From: Algoriphagus sp.
GTDB lineage: Bacteria > Bacteroidota > Bacteroidia > Cytophagales > Cyclobacteriaceae
Assembly: GCF_029254265.1 (NCBI RefSeq)
Contig: NZ_JAQWXX010000047.1
Location: 114,671 to 178,670 of the forward strand
Reading direction: 5' to 3'
DNA length: 64,000 nt
The notes beneath the pieces were generated by a model that was given only the letters and a program-made list of their open reading frames with translations, was not told where the DNA came from and ran no database searches. Positions 18,900-27,663 of this stretch are shown here, piece by piece; the stretch's first letter is position 1, and every line of letters starts with the position of its first letter. A program made the translations under genes and the position numbers.

Positions 18900-20336
18900 A
18901 TGCATTTAGTGGATCTGGGGATCTTCCTCGCTTACATGCTAGCCATGTTAGGAGTTGGATATTTTTTCATGAAAAAAAATTCAGATCAAGAGGACTACTA
19001 CGTTGGTGGTAGAAATATCGGTAGCTGGCATATTGGTTTGTCAGTTGTTGCTACTGATGTTGGTGGTGGTTTTTCTATAGGATTAGGCGGACTTGGATTC
19101 GCTATGGGGATTTCTGGTTCATGGATGCTTTTTACAGGATTACTCGGTGCCTGGCTTGCAGCTGTTATTTTGATTCCGAGAGTAAAGTCGGATCCGGCTT
19201 TCACGAAATTTTTCACATTTCCTCAGATTATTGGACATCTTTATAATTCTACTGCAGCCAAAGTAGCTGCGGTGATTTGTTTTTTAGGATATCTGGGATT
19301 CACAGCTTCTCAGCTATTGGCAGGGGCAAAATTGGCTTCCGGGACATTCGAGGGATTTGACTTGCATACAGCACTTTTAATGATGGGAGCAGTAGCCGTT
19401 GGTTATACGGTGATGGGTGGATTAAAAGCAGTAATTTATACCGATACGGTTCAGTGGATTATTTTGATGGCAGGCTTGATGTTCATAGGCATTCCAATTT
19501 CCTACACCTATGTGGGGGGATGGGAAGCAATTCATAGCGTTTTGCCGCGAGAGTTTTTTAGCTTTTCTAACTTAACATGGCAAGATCTTGCAAATTGGGG
19601 GATTACGATTATTCCAATTTGGTTTGTTGGAATGACTCTTTATCAGCGGATTTTTGCGGCACGAGATGTGAAATCAGCAAAAAAGGCATGGTTTATTGCA
19701 GGTCTTTTTGAGTGGCCAATTATGGCCATGCTCGGAGTGACTTTGGGTTTGCTTTCTCGAGTTGCAGTCGAGCAAGGAGCCTTAGAGGGATTTACCACCG
19801 CCATGGATCCTGAAATGGGTTTACCTGTTTTATTGAGAAATATTTTACCGGTAGGAATCTTGGGTCTGATGATGTCAGCTTATTTTTCGGCGATCTTATC
19901 TACTGCAGACTCCTGCCTTATGGCAGCTTCGGGTAATTTGACTACGGATCTCCTTGATCGTTTTTTTGCTGGAAGATCACTAAAAAGTCAAATCAGATTT
20001 AGTCAATTCTTCACGTTTGTGATTGGTGTAGTGGCGATATTCATTGCATGGCAAATGACTGAAGTGCTTAGCCTGATGTTGTATTCCTATGCTTTTATGG
20101 TTTCGGGATTACTTGTTCCTGTTGTAGCTGGATTATTTTTCAACCAGCGAAATTCCACTGCAGCGATTTCTGCGATGATTTCAGGAGGAACATTAACGGC
20201 TGTATTGGGTTTCTTTACTATATCCCTTCCTTTTGGATTGGATGCTAATCTTTTTGGATTGACACTTTCTTTAATTACATTTTGTTTCATCACTAGACTT
20301 CAAAAGAAAAAACACATTTACGTTAAAGCGACATGA
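18900..20336 (+). CDS. Sodium:solute symporter (SSS family)
   Basis: A 478-aa inner-membrane carrier with about 13 helices. The SSS signature is clear: YYVGGRNIGSWHIGLSVVATDVGGG at about 33-57 and later RNILPVGILGLMMSAYFSAILSTADS, which forms the sodium-site helix. The transported solute is not evident. It overlaps the following acetyltransferase start (ATGA at 20333-20336), and a racemase-like gene follows 2 bp after that, so an amino-acid-related solute is plausible. I chose the ATG at 18900 because it precedes the first helix directly. Confidence 0.88.
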   Translation: MHLVDLGIFLAYMLAMLGVGYFFMKKNSDQEDYYVGGRNIGSWHIGLSVVATDVGGGFSIGLGGLGFAMGISGSWMLFTGLLGAWLAAVILIPRVKSDPAFTKFFTFPQIIGHLYNSTAAKVAAVICFLGYLGFTASQLLAGAKLASGTFEGFDLHTALLMMGAVAVGYTVMGGLKAVIYTDTVQWIILMAGLMFIGIPISYTYVGGWEAIHSVLPREFFSFSNLTWQDLANWGITIIPIWFVGMTLYQRIFAARDVKSAKKAWFIAGLFEWPIMAMLGVTLGLLSRVAVEQGALEGFTTAMDPEMGLPVLLRNILPVGILGLMMSAYFSAILSTADSCLMAASGNLTTDLLDRFFAGRSLKSQIRFSQFFTFVIGVVAIFIAWQMTEVLSLMLYSYAFMVSGLLVPVVAGLFFNQRNSTAAISAMISGGTLTAVLGFFTISLPFGLDANLFGLTLSLITFCFITRLQKKKHIYVKAT

Positions 20337-20773
20337 TTAAAATTGAAACAATTACCACTATTGATAACGCCACTTTCCTTCAGAAAAACGAAATAGCAGA
20401 TTTTCTTTTTGACCATCTCGGGAAATATGGTGATCCCAAAGAGGATATTATGAAATGTCTTGATTATGCCCTAGATCAAAATCTACATGCCGGTGGATTT
20501 GTAGTTCTGGCTAAGGAAAATGGGAAAATCGTAGGAGCATTAGTAATGAATAAAACTGGAATGTCCGGTTATATCCCAGAAAATATTCTGGTCTACATTG
20601 CTGTAGATGCAAGTCATCGGGGAAAAGGAATTGGTGGAAAAATAATGGATATGGCTATCAAAATGGCAAATGGCGCGATTGCACTTCATGTGGAGGCAGA
20701 CAACCCTGCCAAAAAACTTTATGAAAGACTCGGGTTTACGAATAAATATCTTGAAATGAGATTGACGAAATAA
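20333..20773 (+). CDS. GNAT-family N-acetyltransferase
   Basis: A 146-aa protein with the GNAT fold. The acetyl-CoA pyrophosphate loop appears as ASHRGKGIGGKIM near 92-104, followed by ALHVEADNPAKKLYERLGFTNK, the typical strand-helix ending of the family. The start overlaps the symporter stop by four bases, and the stop is one base before the racemase start, so the three genes form one operon. The acceptor is probably an amino acid or amine, by context only. Confidence 0.87.
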   Translation: MIKIETITTIDNATFLQKNEIADFLFDHLGKYGDPKEDIMKCLDYALDQNLHAGGFVVLAKENGKIVGALVMNKTGMSGYIPENILVYIAVDASHRGKGIGGKIMDMAIKMANGAIALHVEADNPAKKLYERLGFTNKYLEMRLTK

Positions 20774-20774
20774 G

Positions 20775-21848
20775 ATGGCATATCTGACTTTAAGTAAACA
20801 CAAACTCAGGCAGAATTTCCTTTTCCTCAAAAATCTCTTTGAGGAAAAAGACATTTCTTGGGGTGTAGTTTCCAAGATTTTTTGTGGGAATCGATTATTT
20901 CTAACTGAATTGATAAATCTTGGAGTTACAGAAATCCATGATAGTCGGATCAGTAATCTGGCTATGATCAAGATGATCAAGCCAGAAATCCAAACGGTCT
21001 ACATTAAGCCGGTTTCCAGAAGAAACGTTGGTAAAATGGTTCAGTTTGCAGATGTGAGTCTAAATAGCGAATTGAAAACCATCGAATGGATTAGTGAAGA
21101 GGCTGTGCTTCAAGGTAAAAAGCATAAAATCATCATTATGGTTGAGACCGGCGATCTTCGAGAAGGAGTGATGGGGGATCAGTTGTTAGATTTTTATGCG
21201 CGGGTTTTTGAGCTGCCAAATATTGAAATTATTGGTCTTGGTACCAATCTCAACTGTTTGAATGGTGTAATGCCCTCAACTGACAAGTTGATTCAGCTGA
21301 GCCTCTACAAACAAATTATCGAATTAAAGTTTAACAAATCTATTCCTTGGGTATCTGCGGGAACTTCGGTGACAATTCCTTTAATGCTAACTCATCAGTT
21401 ACCCGCCGGCGTAAATCACTTTAGAGTAGGGGAGACTCTATATTTTGGGGTGAATTTAGTTGAAGAGTCCATCATAGAAGGAATGCATGGAGACGTATTT
21501 GAGTTGAACGTGGAAATCGTCGAAATGCAGGAAAAGCCACTTCTTCCAACAGGAGTATTGGCATCGACCCCTCAAGGTGAAGTAAAGGAAATTGATGAGA
21601 AATTAATGGGAAAAAGTTCGTTCAGAGCTATAGTAGATGTAGGCATTTTAGATGTTGATCCTAAATACTTAATCGCTAAGGATAAAAATATTGAGATTTT
21701 GGGAGCGAGTTCGGATATGATTATCATTAATCTTGGACAAAATCCTGAAGGTTATAAAGTTGGAGATGTATTAAGTTTTGATATGAAATACATGGGTGCC
21801 TTAAGTCTCTTGAATTCAGATTACGTAGACAAAAAAATAGTCGATTAA
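20775..21848 (+). CDS. Alanine/ornithine racemase-family PLP enzyme
   Basis: A 357-aa fold-type III PLP enzyme. The likely PLP lysine is K34 in WGVVSKIFCGN, in place of the KANAYG of true alanine racemases; this variant is typical of ornithine-racemase-like proteins. The PLP-binding barrel continues with VETGDLREGV and GLGTNLNCLNG, and a C-terminal beta domain holds FRVGETLYFG. Last gene of the symporter/acetyltransferase operon, which suggests uptake and conversion of an amino acid. The exact substrate is uncertain. Confidence 0.8.
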   Translation: MAYLTLSKHKLRQNFLFLKNLFEEKDISWGVVSKIFCGNRLFLTELINLGVTEIHDSRISNLAMIKMIKPEIQTVYIKPVSRRNVGKMVQFADVSLNSELKTIEWISEEAVLQGKKHKIIIMVETGDLREGVMGDQLLDFYARVFELPNIEIIGLGTNLNCLNGVMPSTDKLIQLSLYKQIIELKFNKSIPWVSAGTSVTIPLMLTHQLPAGVNHFRVGETLYFGVNLVEESIIEGMHGDVFELNVEIVEMQEKPLLPTGVLASTPQGEVKEIDEKLMGKSSFRAIVDVGILDVDPKYLIAKDKNIEILGASSDMIIINLGQNPEGYKVGDVLSFDMKYMGALSLLNSDYVDKKIVD

Positions 21849-21851
21849 ATA

Positions 21852-21888
21852 AAAACAGCTTCCTGTAATCAGGAAGCTGTTTTTTTAG
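21852..21888. terminator. Bidirectional terminator after the racemase gene
   Basis: AAAACAGCTTCCTG (21852-21865), a TAAT loop and CAGGAAGCTGTTTT (21870-21883) with extra T residues. It lies between the plus-strand racemase operon and the minus-strand cytochrome gene. Confidence 0.92.
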
Positions 21889-22979
21889 GGTTTCATCGAA
21901 TTGATCCAATCGCGAATTAAAGCAACTCCTTCTTTATGGATCGTTGTTCTTCCAAGTTCCGGCATAGCAACTCCCACCTGATTAGAGTTCATCCGATGGG
22001 TCATGATTGATTCATCTGCATTTCCAGGCGCAACATCAAATTTGAATTTTCCCGCACCAATTCCTGCGGCAACAGGCGTTTTGTTCACACCTAGCTTCAT
22101 AGGATCTGTCTGGTCATAGGTCAGGAAAAGACCGGAAGTACTCGCTGGGCCTTCTGCGCTGTGGCAGTGAGCACAATTAATGTCTAAGTATGCCATGGCC
22201 CGATCATTTAGCGGAAGAGTAGAATCTTCGTAATTGATCATGGCAGGATGATCACTTTTTTCCTCAAATCCTTCCAGTTTATCTAGTGAAGTCCAATGCG
22301 TCAGTTGATTTATTTTCCCTGAACCAAAATCCAGATCATTGTTCAGGTGTTTTACTTTTACCCCAATCGGAGCCATTTCCTCAGACTTATTGTGGCAGGT
22401 TTTGCATTGATTTTTATTTGGAATGAGGTAATTGATCACTTGATCTTTTCCAGAATAATCTACAAATCTCACCTCGGTCTGCCCACCGACCACCTTCAGT
22501 ACTGCGTCTGTTTGGCTTTCGTTCCAGATATAAGGAAAAGCTTCCCATCCTTTTGAGGAGTTTACCATCAATCTTGTTTCAATAATTCGTCTATCACCGT
22601 CTGGGTCTCTAAAATCGATAGGGTAATAGAAGTTTTTGATGATTACCGTTCCTTCAGGAAACTCCAATTCATTTGCTACTAGTTGTGCTTTTTCCCCTTC
22701 CGGGAAAAAGATAAACCTGGTTTTCAAAGCATAATCCGTAAAGAGGGAGGACGCAGGCTGGTACAAAAGTACATTTGGAGCAGGCTGAAGTTGGTTTAGT
22801 TGCCCCTTGAAAAAGCCATAGCTGGAGAGCCGCTTGTATGGATACATCCCGTCAGCCTCTTCTTCTGCTAATTTTTCTGTAGAGGAGTTCAGTTCTTCGG
22901 TTTGTTTTTGGCAGGCAAAAACAACAAGAGAAAAACCTAGAATCAAATTAAACACCCAAACTAAACTAGTTTTCTGCAT
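21885..22979 (-). CDS. Diheme c-type cytochrome-like lipoprotein
   Basis: A 364-aa predicted lipoprotein: hydrophobic leader and a cysteine in FACQKQ. Two heme c attachment sites are visible, CKTCH near residue 197 and CAHCH near 275. From memory this matches a conserved family of two-heme proteins found with parallel-beta-helix proteins (TIGR03806-like); I could not check it. Its start overlaps the stop of the upstream beta-helix gene by one base (TAATG), so the two are translationally coupled and probably work together in the periplasm. The electron partner is unknown. Confidence 0.8.
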   Translation of the reverse strand: MQKTSLVWVFNLILGFSLVVFACQKQTEELNSSTEKLAEEEADGMYPYKRLSSYGFFKGQLNQLQPAPNVLLYQPASSLFTDYALKTRFIFFPEGEKAQLVANELEFPEGTVIIKNFYYPIDFRDPDGDRRIIETRLMVNSSKGWEAFPYIWNESQTDAVLKVVGGQTEVRFVDYSGKDQVINYLIPNKNQCKTCHNKSEEMAPIGVKVKHLNNDLDFGSGKINQLTHWTSLDKLEGFEEKSDHPAMINYEDSTLPLNDRAMAYLDINCAHCHSAEGPASTSGLFLTYDQTDPMKLGVNKTPVAAGIGAGKFKFDVAPGNADESIMTHRMNSNQVGVAMPELGRTTIHKEGVALIRDWINSMKP

Positions 22980-24271
22980 TACATTTTGGCTAGTTGACTG
23001 ATGTCTGTAAGCACTTCTACCTTACAGTTTTGGAAGGGTTCAGATTCTTTAAATGCTTCGATATTTTCGTCTCCGTCCATTAAAAAGAATCTTGAGAAGT
23101 ATAATTCATTCATGGTCGGTTCCGAAATACAAATCCGCATTGGATTAGTTTCTATGGTTTCGCTCACCGAAGTATCCCAAATTCCATCATATATAATGTC
23201 TTGAGTCGAAGCTTTTCCATGAGCATTGTAAATACTGACTAATTGGCCAAGTTCTCTTGTCAAATCAGGAAATCCTTCACTTCTATCATATTGGTTGTCA
23301 TGGAGATAGATGTCAGTCGTATAGGGTGACCAGTTAGGAGCTTCGTCTGGAAAACCTGTAATCTGATAGGAAGCAATTGCGACTCCAAATGTCTTGTTCT
23401 TCAGGATTCGGTTATTGAATATTTCAACTTCTTTGGCTGCCAATAAAACGATTCCCGATCCTGGAGGAATCATAGTTACCGTATTTCCATTTGGACCTTC
23501 GCCGATAGCTGTAGCGAAATTTTCATGATTGTTTTCTATCACATCATTGTCATAGATTCGGGTAAGTTTTCCATCCGACTTTGGAAGGCCAGGAAGGTTG
23601 AAAACCAAGATACCTCCTGCATTGTCTCTGGCGATATTTTTGAAGACTTCGGCGTTGTCACAGTTTTCAATTTCGATTCCAGCTACATTGCCAAAGGCTA
23701 AAGAATTTTTTACTACAATATTTTCCGATTGTCCCACGTAGATTCCGGCATCTCTCGAGTGAGAGGCGATTACTTCATCTATCATCACGTTTTTGCACTG
23801 TACGGGATAGATTGCGTAGGTTCCGTTTTTTGATTTGTCTCCATTTGTCCAGGTTACATTTATTCTTCGAAATGTAATCCCGTCTGTATGTTGTGCTTTT
23901 ACTCCATCTCCGGGAGCATCTTCTATCGTAAGATCTTGAATAACAATATTTTTACCCACGATCTTCACGCCTTCTCCACCTGTCTGTAATCCTTTGAAGG
24001 AAAGAAAGGTCTGATCCATTCCGGCTCCTTTGATTGTGACATTGGATTTATTATCAAGAATAAGCTGGGTATTTAATTCGTAGAAACCGGCAGGAATTTC
24101 AATTAACCCGCCATCTTCAACCATAATAAAATCCTCTACAACTTTTTCTACCTCTTCTGCTGAAACTCTGGTGATATTTGAGGAATCAAAAGTTTGTTCA
24201 TTTGAGCTACTACTACAAGCTGATCCAAATAGGAGAAGAATAAAGAAAGGAAGAAAATTAAATTTGCTCAT
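22979..24271 (-). CDS. Parallel beta-helix repeat lipoprotein
   Basis: A 430-aa exported lipoprotein. I start it at the Met at 24271, giving MSKFNFLPFFILLLFGSACSSS with a lipobox cysteine; the longer frame adds 15 residues with no leader. The body holds repeated right-handed beta-helix coils such as SNVTIKGAGMDQTF, NIVIQDLTIEDAPGDGV and AGIYVGQSENIVVKNSLAFGN. Such proteins bind or cleave polysaccharides, but no catalytic residues can be named. It is coupled to the diheme gene and lies 74 bp downstream of the Crp-like regulator on the same strand. Confidence 0.85.
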   Translation of the reverse strand: MSKFNFLPFFILLLFGSACSSSSNEQTFDSSNITRVSAEEVEKVVEDFIMVEDGGLIEIPAGFYELNTQLILDNKSNVTIKGAGMDQTFLSFKGLQTGGEGVKIVGKNIVIQDLTIEDAPGDGVKAQHTDGITFRRINVTWTNGDKSKNGTYAIYPVQCKNVMIDEVIASHSRDAGIYVGQSENIVVKNSLAFGNVAGIEIENCDNAEVFKNIARDNAGGILVFNLPGLPKSDGKLTRIYDNDVIENNHENFATAIGEGPNGNTVTMIPPGSGIVLLAAKEVEIFNNRILKNKTFGVAIASYQITGFPDEAPNWSPYTTDIYLHDNQYDRSEGFPDLTRELGQLVSIYNAHGKASTQDIIYDGIWDTSVSETIETNPMRICISEPTMNELYFSRFFLMDGDENIEAFKESEPFQNCKVEVLTDISQLAKM

Positions 24272-24345
24272 AAGTGGGCTTGAGATGTTTAATGTTTCAA
24301 AATTAAGGCTTCCCACAGTGAATGCCCTTGACTAAAGTCAAATAA

Positions 24346-24909
24346 TTAGATTTTGGCTCTGGTTCGGCTCAGTGTCTCGATCGTCATATCCAAATAGGAG
24401 GCAATGTGACCTACTGATGCTTTCTGAATTACCTTTGGTCGATTTTGCATTAATTCCAGATACCTTTCTTTGGCTGTTTTGAACTTTGAAAAAATCTGAT
24501 GCTCTTCTAATACGATGTAATACTTCTCTAAAATCATCCGATATGCCCGCTCAAGTTCCGGAAAATCAGCAAAACATTCCTGGAGAGCATTATGGGAGAT
24601 TTTTAGGATTTTGCTTTTTTCCAGTGTTTCTATTTTTTCATAAGAAGGCTTACCTGTAATGAAGGAATGCATAGCAGCGACAAATTCTCCATCCAAGGTA
24701 AAAGAAACGGTAATGTCTCGGTTTTCTCGGGTGTAATAACTGCGTGCAGATCCTTCCAAAAAGTAGTAAAGATGATCTGCCAGTTGACCTTCTGTCACGA
24801 TCAATTGCCCCTTTTCGACCTCCATTAGTGTCATTCTATTTGCAAAGGCCTGTTTGGCCTGGTCGGAGATTCCTTGGTACTTATCGAAAGCATCAAACAG
24901 GTTTTCCAT
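24346..24909 (-). CDS. Crp/Fnr-family transcriptional regulator
   Basis: A 187-aa protein with an N-terminal cyclic-nucleotide-binding-type beta roll (ITEGQLADHLYYFLEGSARSY-like region, residues about 37-58) and a C-terminal helix-turn-helix (SVGHIASYLDMTIETLSRTRAK) that binds DNA. It lacks the cysteine cluster of oxygen-sensing FNR. The effector is unknown. It precedes the beta-helix and diheme genes on the same strand and may control them; this is inference from order. Confidence 0.85.
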   Translation of the reverse strand: MENLFDAFDKYQGISDQAKQAFANRMTLMEVEKGQLIVTEGQLADHLYYFLEGSARSYYTRENRDITVSFTLDGEFVAAMHSFITGKPSYEKIETLEKSKILKISHNALQECFADFPELERAYRMILEKYYIVLEEHQIFSKFKTAKERYLELMQNRPKVIQKASVGHIASYLDMTIETLSRTRAKI

Positions 24910-25087
24910 TTTTCGGTTTTAAAAATTCAAGCCTTTTATACTTTTATCAAAAAGCTTCTGTTAGTTTTAACCACTTAATTTAAAAATAACTCATTCAAGA
25001 TTATTCTTTTCCTCAAAAAAAGTGATCGAGATATTTCTTAATTAACTTGTTTCATTAAAATCCCGCAATTTCAAAATTTGCTTATTT

Positions 25088-25636
25088 ATGAAAAAAACAC
25101 TTATTCTACTTCTCTACATTTGTTTAATTGGGACGGCTCAAGCACAATTTGGGATCCGTGCAGGCCTTAGCTCAGCTAATTTCTCCGACACAAATTTTAA
25201 TGCAAAACTTGGGTTTCATGCAGGAGGATATTATCACTTTGATGCAGGTTTTTTATCTATAGAGCCAGGGCTCCAATATGCCCAGAAAGGCTATGAGGGA
25301 AATGAAGCCGCAACCGGTGCCGTTATTTCAGAGCAGTTAAGCTATTTGGATGTTCCAGTTTTATTTCGCTTAAATTTCCTTCCCTTTTTAAATGTTTTTG
25401 CAGGACCCCAAGCTTCTGTTTTACTTTCCAGAAATTACGAGCTGGCAGGAAATGTCAGTAGTTCAACAGATGTAGTTCGTGGGTATGATCTTGGTGGGGT
25501 AGTAGGGATAGGTGTAGGATTTCCCCTTGGGCTCAATGCTCAATTGAGCTATGATTTAGGTTTAACTAGTTTAAATTACTTTGATACTGATGTCAAAAAC
25601 AGAGTCCTTAAAATATCACTTGGATATGATTTTTGA
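25088..25636 (+). CDS. Outer-membrane beta-barrel protein (PorT/OMP_b-brl_2 type)
   Basis: A 182-aa protein with a signal peptide (MKKTLILLLYICLIGTAQAQ), then alternating-residue beta strands such as FGIRAGLSSANF and HAGGYYHFDAGFLSIEPGLQYAQKG and a C-terminal LKISLGYDF. This is the usual pattern of small Bacteroidota barrel proteins with a terminal aromatic residue. No partner is apparent. A terminator follows, and ruvC converges from the other strand. Confidence 0.8.
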   Translation: MKKTLILLLYICLIGTAQAQFGIRAGLSSANFSDTNFNAKLGFHAGGYYHFDAGFLSIEPGLQYAQKGYEGNEAATGAVISEQLSYLDVPVLFRLNFLPFLNVFAGPQASVLLSRNYELAGNVSSSTDVVRGYDLGGVVGIGVGFPLGLNAQLSYDLGLTSLNYFDTDVKNRVLKISLGYDF

Positions 25637-25653
25637 TCTTCAATATTAAATCC

Positions 25654-25686
25654 TTAAAACCCGATCTTTTGGTCGGGTTTTATTTT
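25654..25686. terminator. Terminator between the barrel gene and ruvC
   Basis: AAAACCCGA (25656-25664) pairs with TCGGGTTTT around a short loop, with A and T tracts on either side. It lies between convergent genes and can serve both strands. Confidence 0.85.
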
Positions 25687-26255
25687 TTTAGGCGATCTGG
25701 ATTCTCTTGAATAAAAGATTTCCAACCTTCGTTTCTTCCCCGACTCTGCACTCTTCCATCGTGAAAGTGATGGCACAGTGCAACTGCTAATGCATCTGTG
25801 GCATCAAGCATTTTGGGAAGTTCGGTAAGATTAAAAAGTGTCTGAAGCATAGCGGCTACCTGCTCCTTTGATGCATTTCCATTTCCTGTAACAGATTGCT
25901 TCACTTTTTTCGGAGAGTATTCTGTTATAGGGATATCTCGAGCAAGAGCAGCAGCCATTGCAACACCTTGAGCACGACCCAACTTGAGCATTGATTGGAT
26001 ATTTACTCCATAAAAAGGGGCTTCCAATGCAACAGAGTCTGGCAAAAACTCATCAATAATCCCGGTAATTCGCTCAAAGATTTTCTTCAGCTTGAGCTCA
26101 TGAGTTTCATATTTTTTGAGGTGAATCACCCCATACTGGAGCAATTTGTATTTTTTCCCCTCAGTCAAAATTATGCCATAACCCATGACTGTGGTGCCGG
26201 GGTCAATCCCCAATATGATTTTTTCCTTTGCTTCTTTTTTTGGTTCTTTACTCAC
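25680..26255 (-). CDS. ruvC: Holliday junction resolvase RuvC
   Basis: RuvC cleaves four-way junctions during homologous recombination. The catalytic acidic residues are visible: D18 in GIDPGTT, E in ALEAPFYG and the two aspartates in [13 protein letters not shown]. The family segment [20 protein letters not shown] is complete. The 191-aa gene starts with GTG at 26255; there is no in-frame ATG before the catalytic core. It is divergent from the glycosyltransferase operon with only 21 bp between the starts, so promoters must overlap. Confidence 0.95.
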   Translation of the reverse strand: MSKEPKKEAKEKIILGIDPGTTVMGYGIILTEGKKYKLLQYGVIHLKKYETHELKLKKIFERITGIIDEFLPDSVALEAPFYGVNIQSMLKLGRAQGVAMAAALARDIPITEYSPKKVKQSVTGNGNASKEQVAAMLQTLFNLTELPKMLDATDALAVALCHHFHDGRVQSRGRNEGWKSFIQENPDRLKK

Positions 26256-26276
26256 CCGCGCAAGTTAGCCCAAAAG

Positions 26277-27413
26277 ATGCTAAATTTTTACCTGATCTGG
26301 TCTTTCAGTTATGCCCTTTTACTTTGGCTGATCAGCCGAACATGGAAAGCCGATCATCCCAAATTTTCCGGAAACCAGATTGATATCGCTGTTTCATTAC
26401 TCATTCCCATCCGAAATGAACTTGAAAATCTTCCTGATTTGGTCAAAGAAATTCATCGTCTTTCTAAACTTAAAATAGAGATTATCTTAATCGATGACCA
26501 AAGTGAGGATTTGTCTTTGGATTTTTTAAAACATAATCTTTCAGAGAAACCCAATATCAAAATTTTAAAAAGTCCAGGAATTGGAAAAAAAGCAGCTATA
26601 GAATTTGGAGTCAAGAATTGTGTGGGAGAAATTATTCTCTGTTCAGATGCGGACTGTAGCTTTTCATCCGATTGGGTAGAGAATATGTTGAGGCCTTTTT
26701 CGAACCCAAAGATACAGCTAGTTGCAGGTCCTGTTATGTCAATGGGAAGGATTACGTTTTTTCAGCGATTTCAACAAATAGAGTGGTCGAGCATTTTATT
26801 AATGAGTAATTATTTTTTCCACTCTGGAAAACCAATCATGTGCAGCGCGGCAAATCTTGCCTACCGGAAATCCGCATTTCAGGAAGTGAATGGTTTTGAA
26901 GGAAATAAATCCTTTCTTTCTGGCGATGATGAGTTTCTTTTGAAGAAAATTACAAATCGCTTTTCAAGTGAAAGCTGTGTTTACCTGAGTAATCCTGAAG
27001 TTTTAGTCCAAACAAAAGCTATAAAGGACTGGTCAAGCTTGATTAATCAACGAATCAGATGGGCAGGTAAATGGAAAGCACACAACTCTTTATTTCATGG
27101 TCTTGCCGCCCTCATTCCTTTTTTTATTCAAATCATCTGGTTGCTTTCCTTTTTTATTTTGATTCCGATACAAAATGGTCCAGTCGTGCTCTTGATTTGT
27201 TGGGCGGTTAAAATTTTAGCAGAAAAGTGGTTCCTTGGAAAAGTTCTTGATACCTATTCGATTACTTCAAAATGGAGTGATGCTCTATTTACAGGAATTA
27301 TTCATCCAATCTTTGTCCTTTGGACAGTATTTGGGGTCATTCGAGGAAAATTCACCTGGAAAGGAAGGGACAAAGTGAGAAGTGTTATTTTAGCTGATAA
27401 AATAGAGCAATGA
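26277..27413 (+). CDS. Membrane family-2 glycosyltransferase
   Basis: A 378-aa processive-type GT2. It has a membrane helix at the N-terminus, a nucleotide-sugar domain with PIRNELENLP near 43 and the metal site SDADCSFSSDW near 124, the QRIRW motif (QxxRW) near 261, and further membrane helices at the C-terminus. The long frame extends upstream into ruvC; I take the ATG at 26277, which is the first sensible one and lies 21 bp from ruvC. First gene of an operon of seven genes with overlapping or nearly touching ends. Sugar and acceptor are unknown, but an exopolysaccharide role is likely. Confidence 0.87.
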   Translation: MLNFYLIWSFSYALLLWLISRTWKADHPKFSGNQIDIAVSLLIPIRNELENLPDLVKEIHRLSKLKIEIILIDDQSEDLSLDFLKHNLSEKPNIKILKSPGIGKKAAIEFGVKNCVGEIILCSDADCSFSSDWVENMLRPFSNPKIQLVAGPVMSMGRITFFQRFQQIEWSSILLMSNYFFHSGKPIMCSAANLAYRKSAFQEVNGFEGNKSFLSGDDEFLLKKITNRFSSESCVYLSNPEVLVQTKAIKDWSSLINQRIRWAGKWKAHNSLFHGLAALIPFFIQIIWLLSFFILIPIQNGPVVLLICWAVKILAEKWFLGKVLDTYSITSKWSDALFTGIIHPIFVLWTVFGVIRGKFTWKGRDKVRSVILADKIEQ

Positions 27414-27661
27414 GCGAAAACGAATTTGATTTAATGGATGAACTTTATTTCGTCCAACCTTTCCAATATTTGAAAGAGACTTTAGGGTGGGAAGATGAGT
27501 TGATACTTTCTACACTGCAGTCACTGCATAAAAGCGGTTATATAAAATGCCTTAAATCTCCGGATGATGAAATTTTTGAAAGTGTGAATTTGGCTCTGGA
27601 TGGAAGAAACTTTTATTATCTGGCTACCAAAAATGGGCTGATGGCTCACAATACTCTATAG
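27410..27661 (+). CDS. Small acidic protein of unknown function
   Basis: 83 aa, starting at an ATGA overlap with the upstream glycosyltransferase and ending 2 bp before the phosphatase start, so its expression is linked to both. The sequence (start MSENEFDLMDELYFVQPF) is acidic and predicted soluble, with no membrane segment. The layout, helix-rich with a repeated L-x-x-L pattern and a final beta-like part, might be a small winged helix, but I do not recognise it. The operon position suggests an accessory role. Confidence 0.7.
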   Translation: MSENEFDLMDELYFVQPFQYLKETLGWEDELILSTLQSLHKSGYIKCLKSPDDEIFESVNLALDGRNFYYLATKNGLMAHNTL

Positions 27662-27663
27662 AA

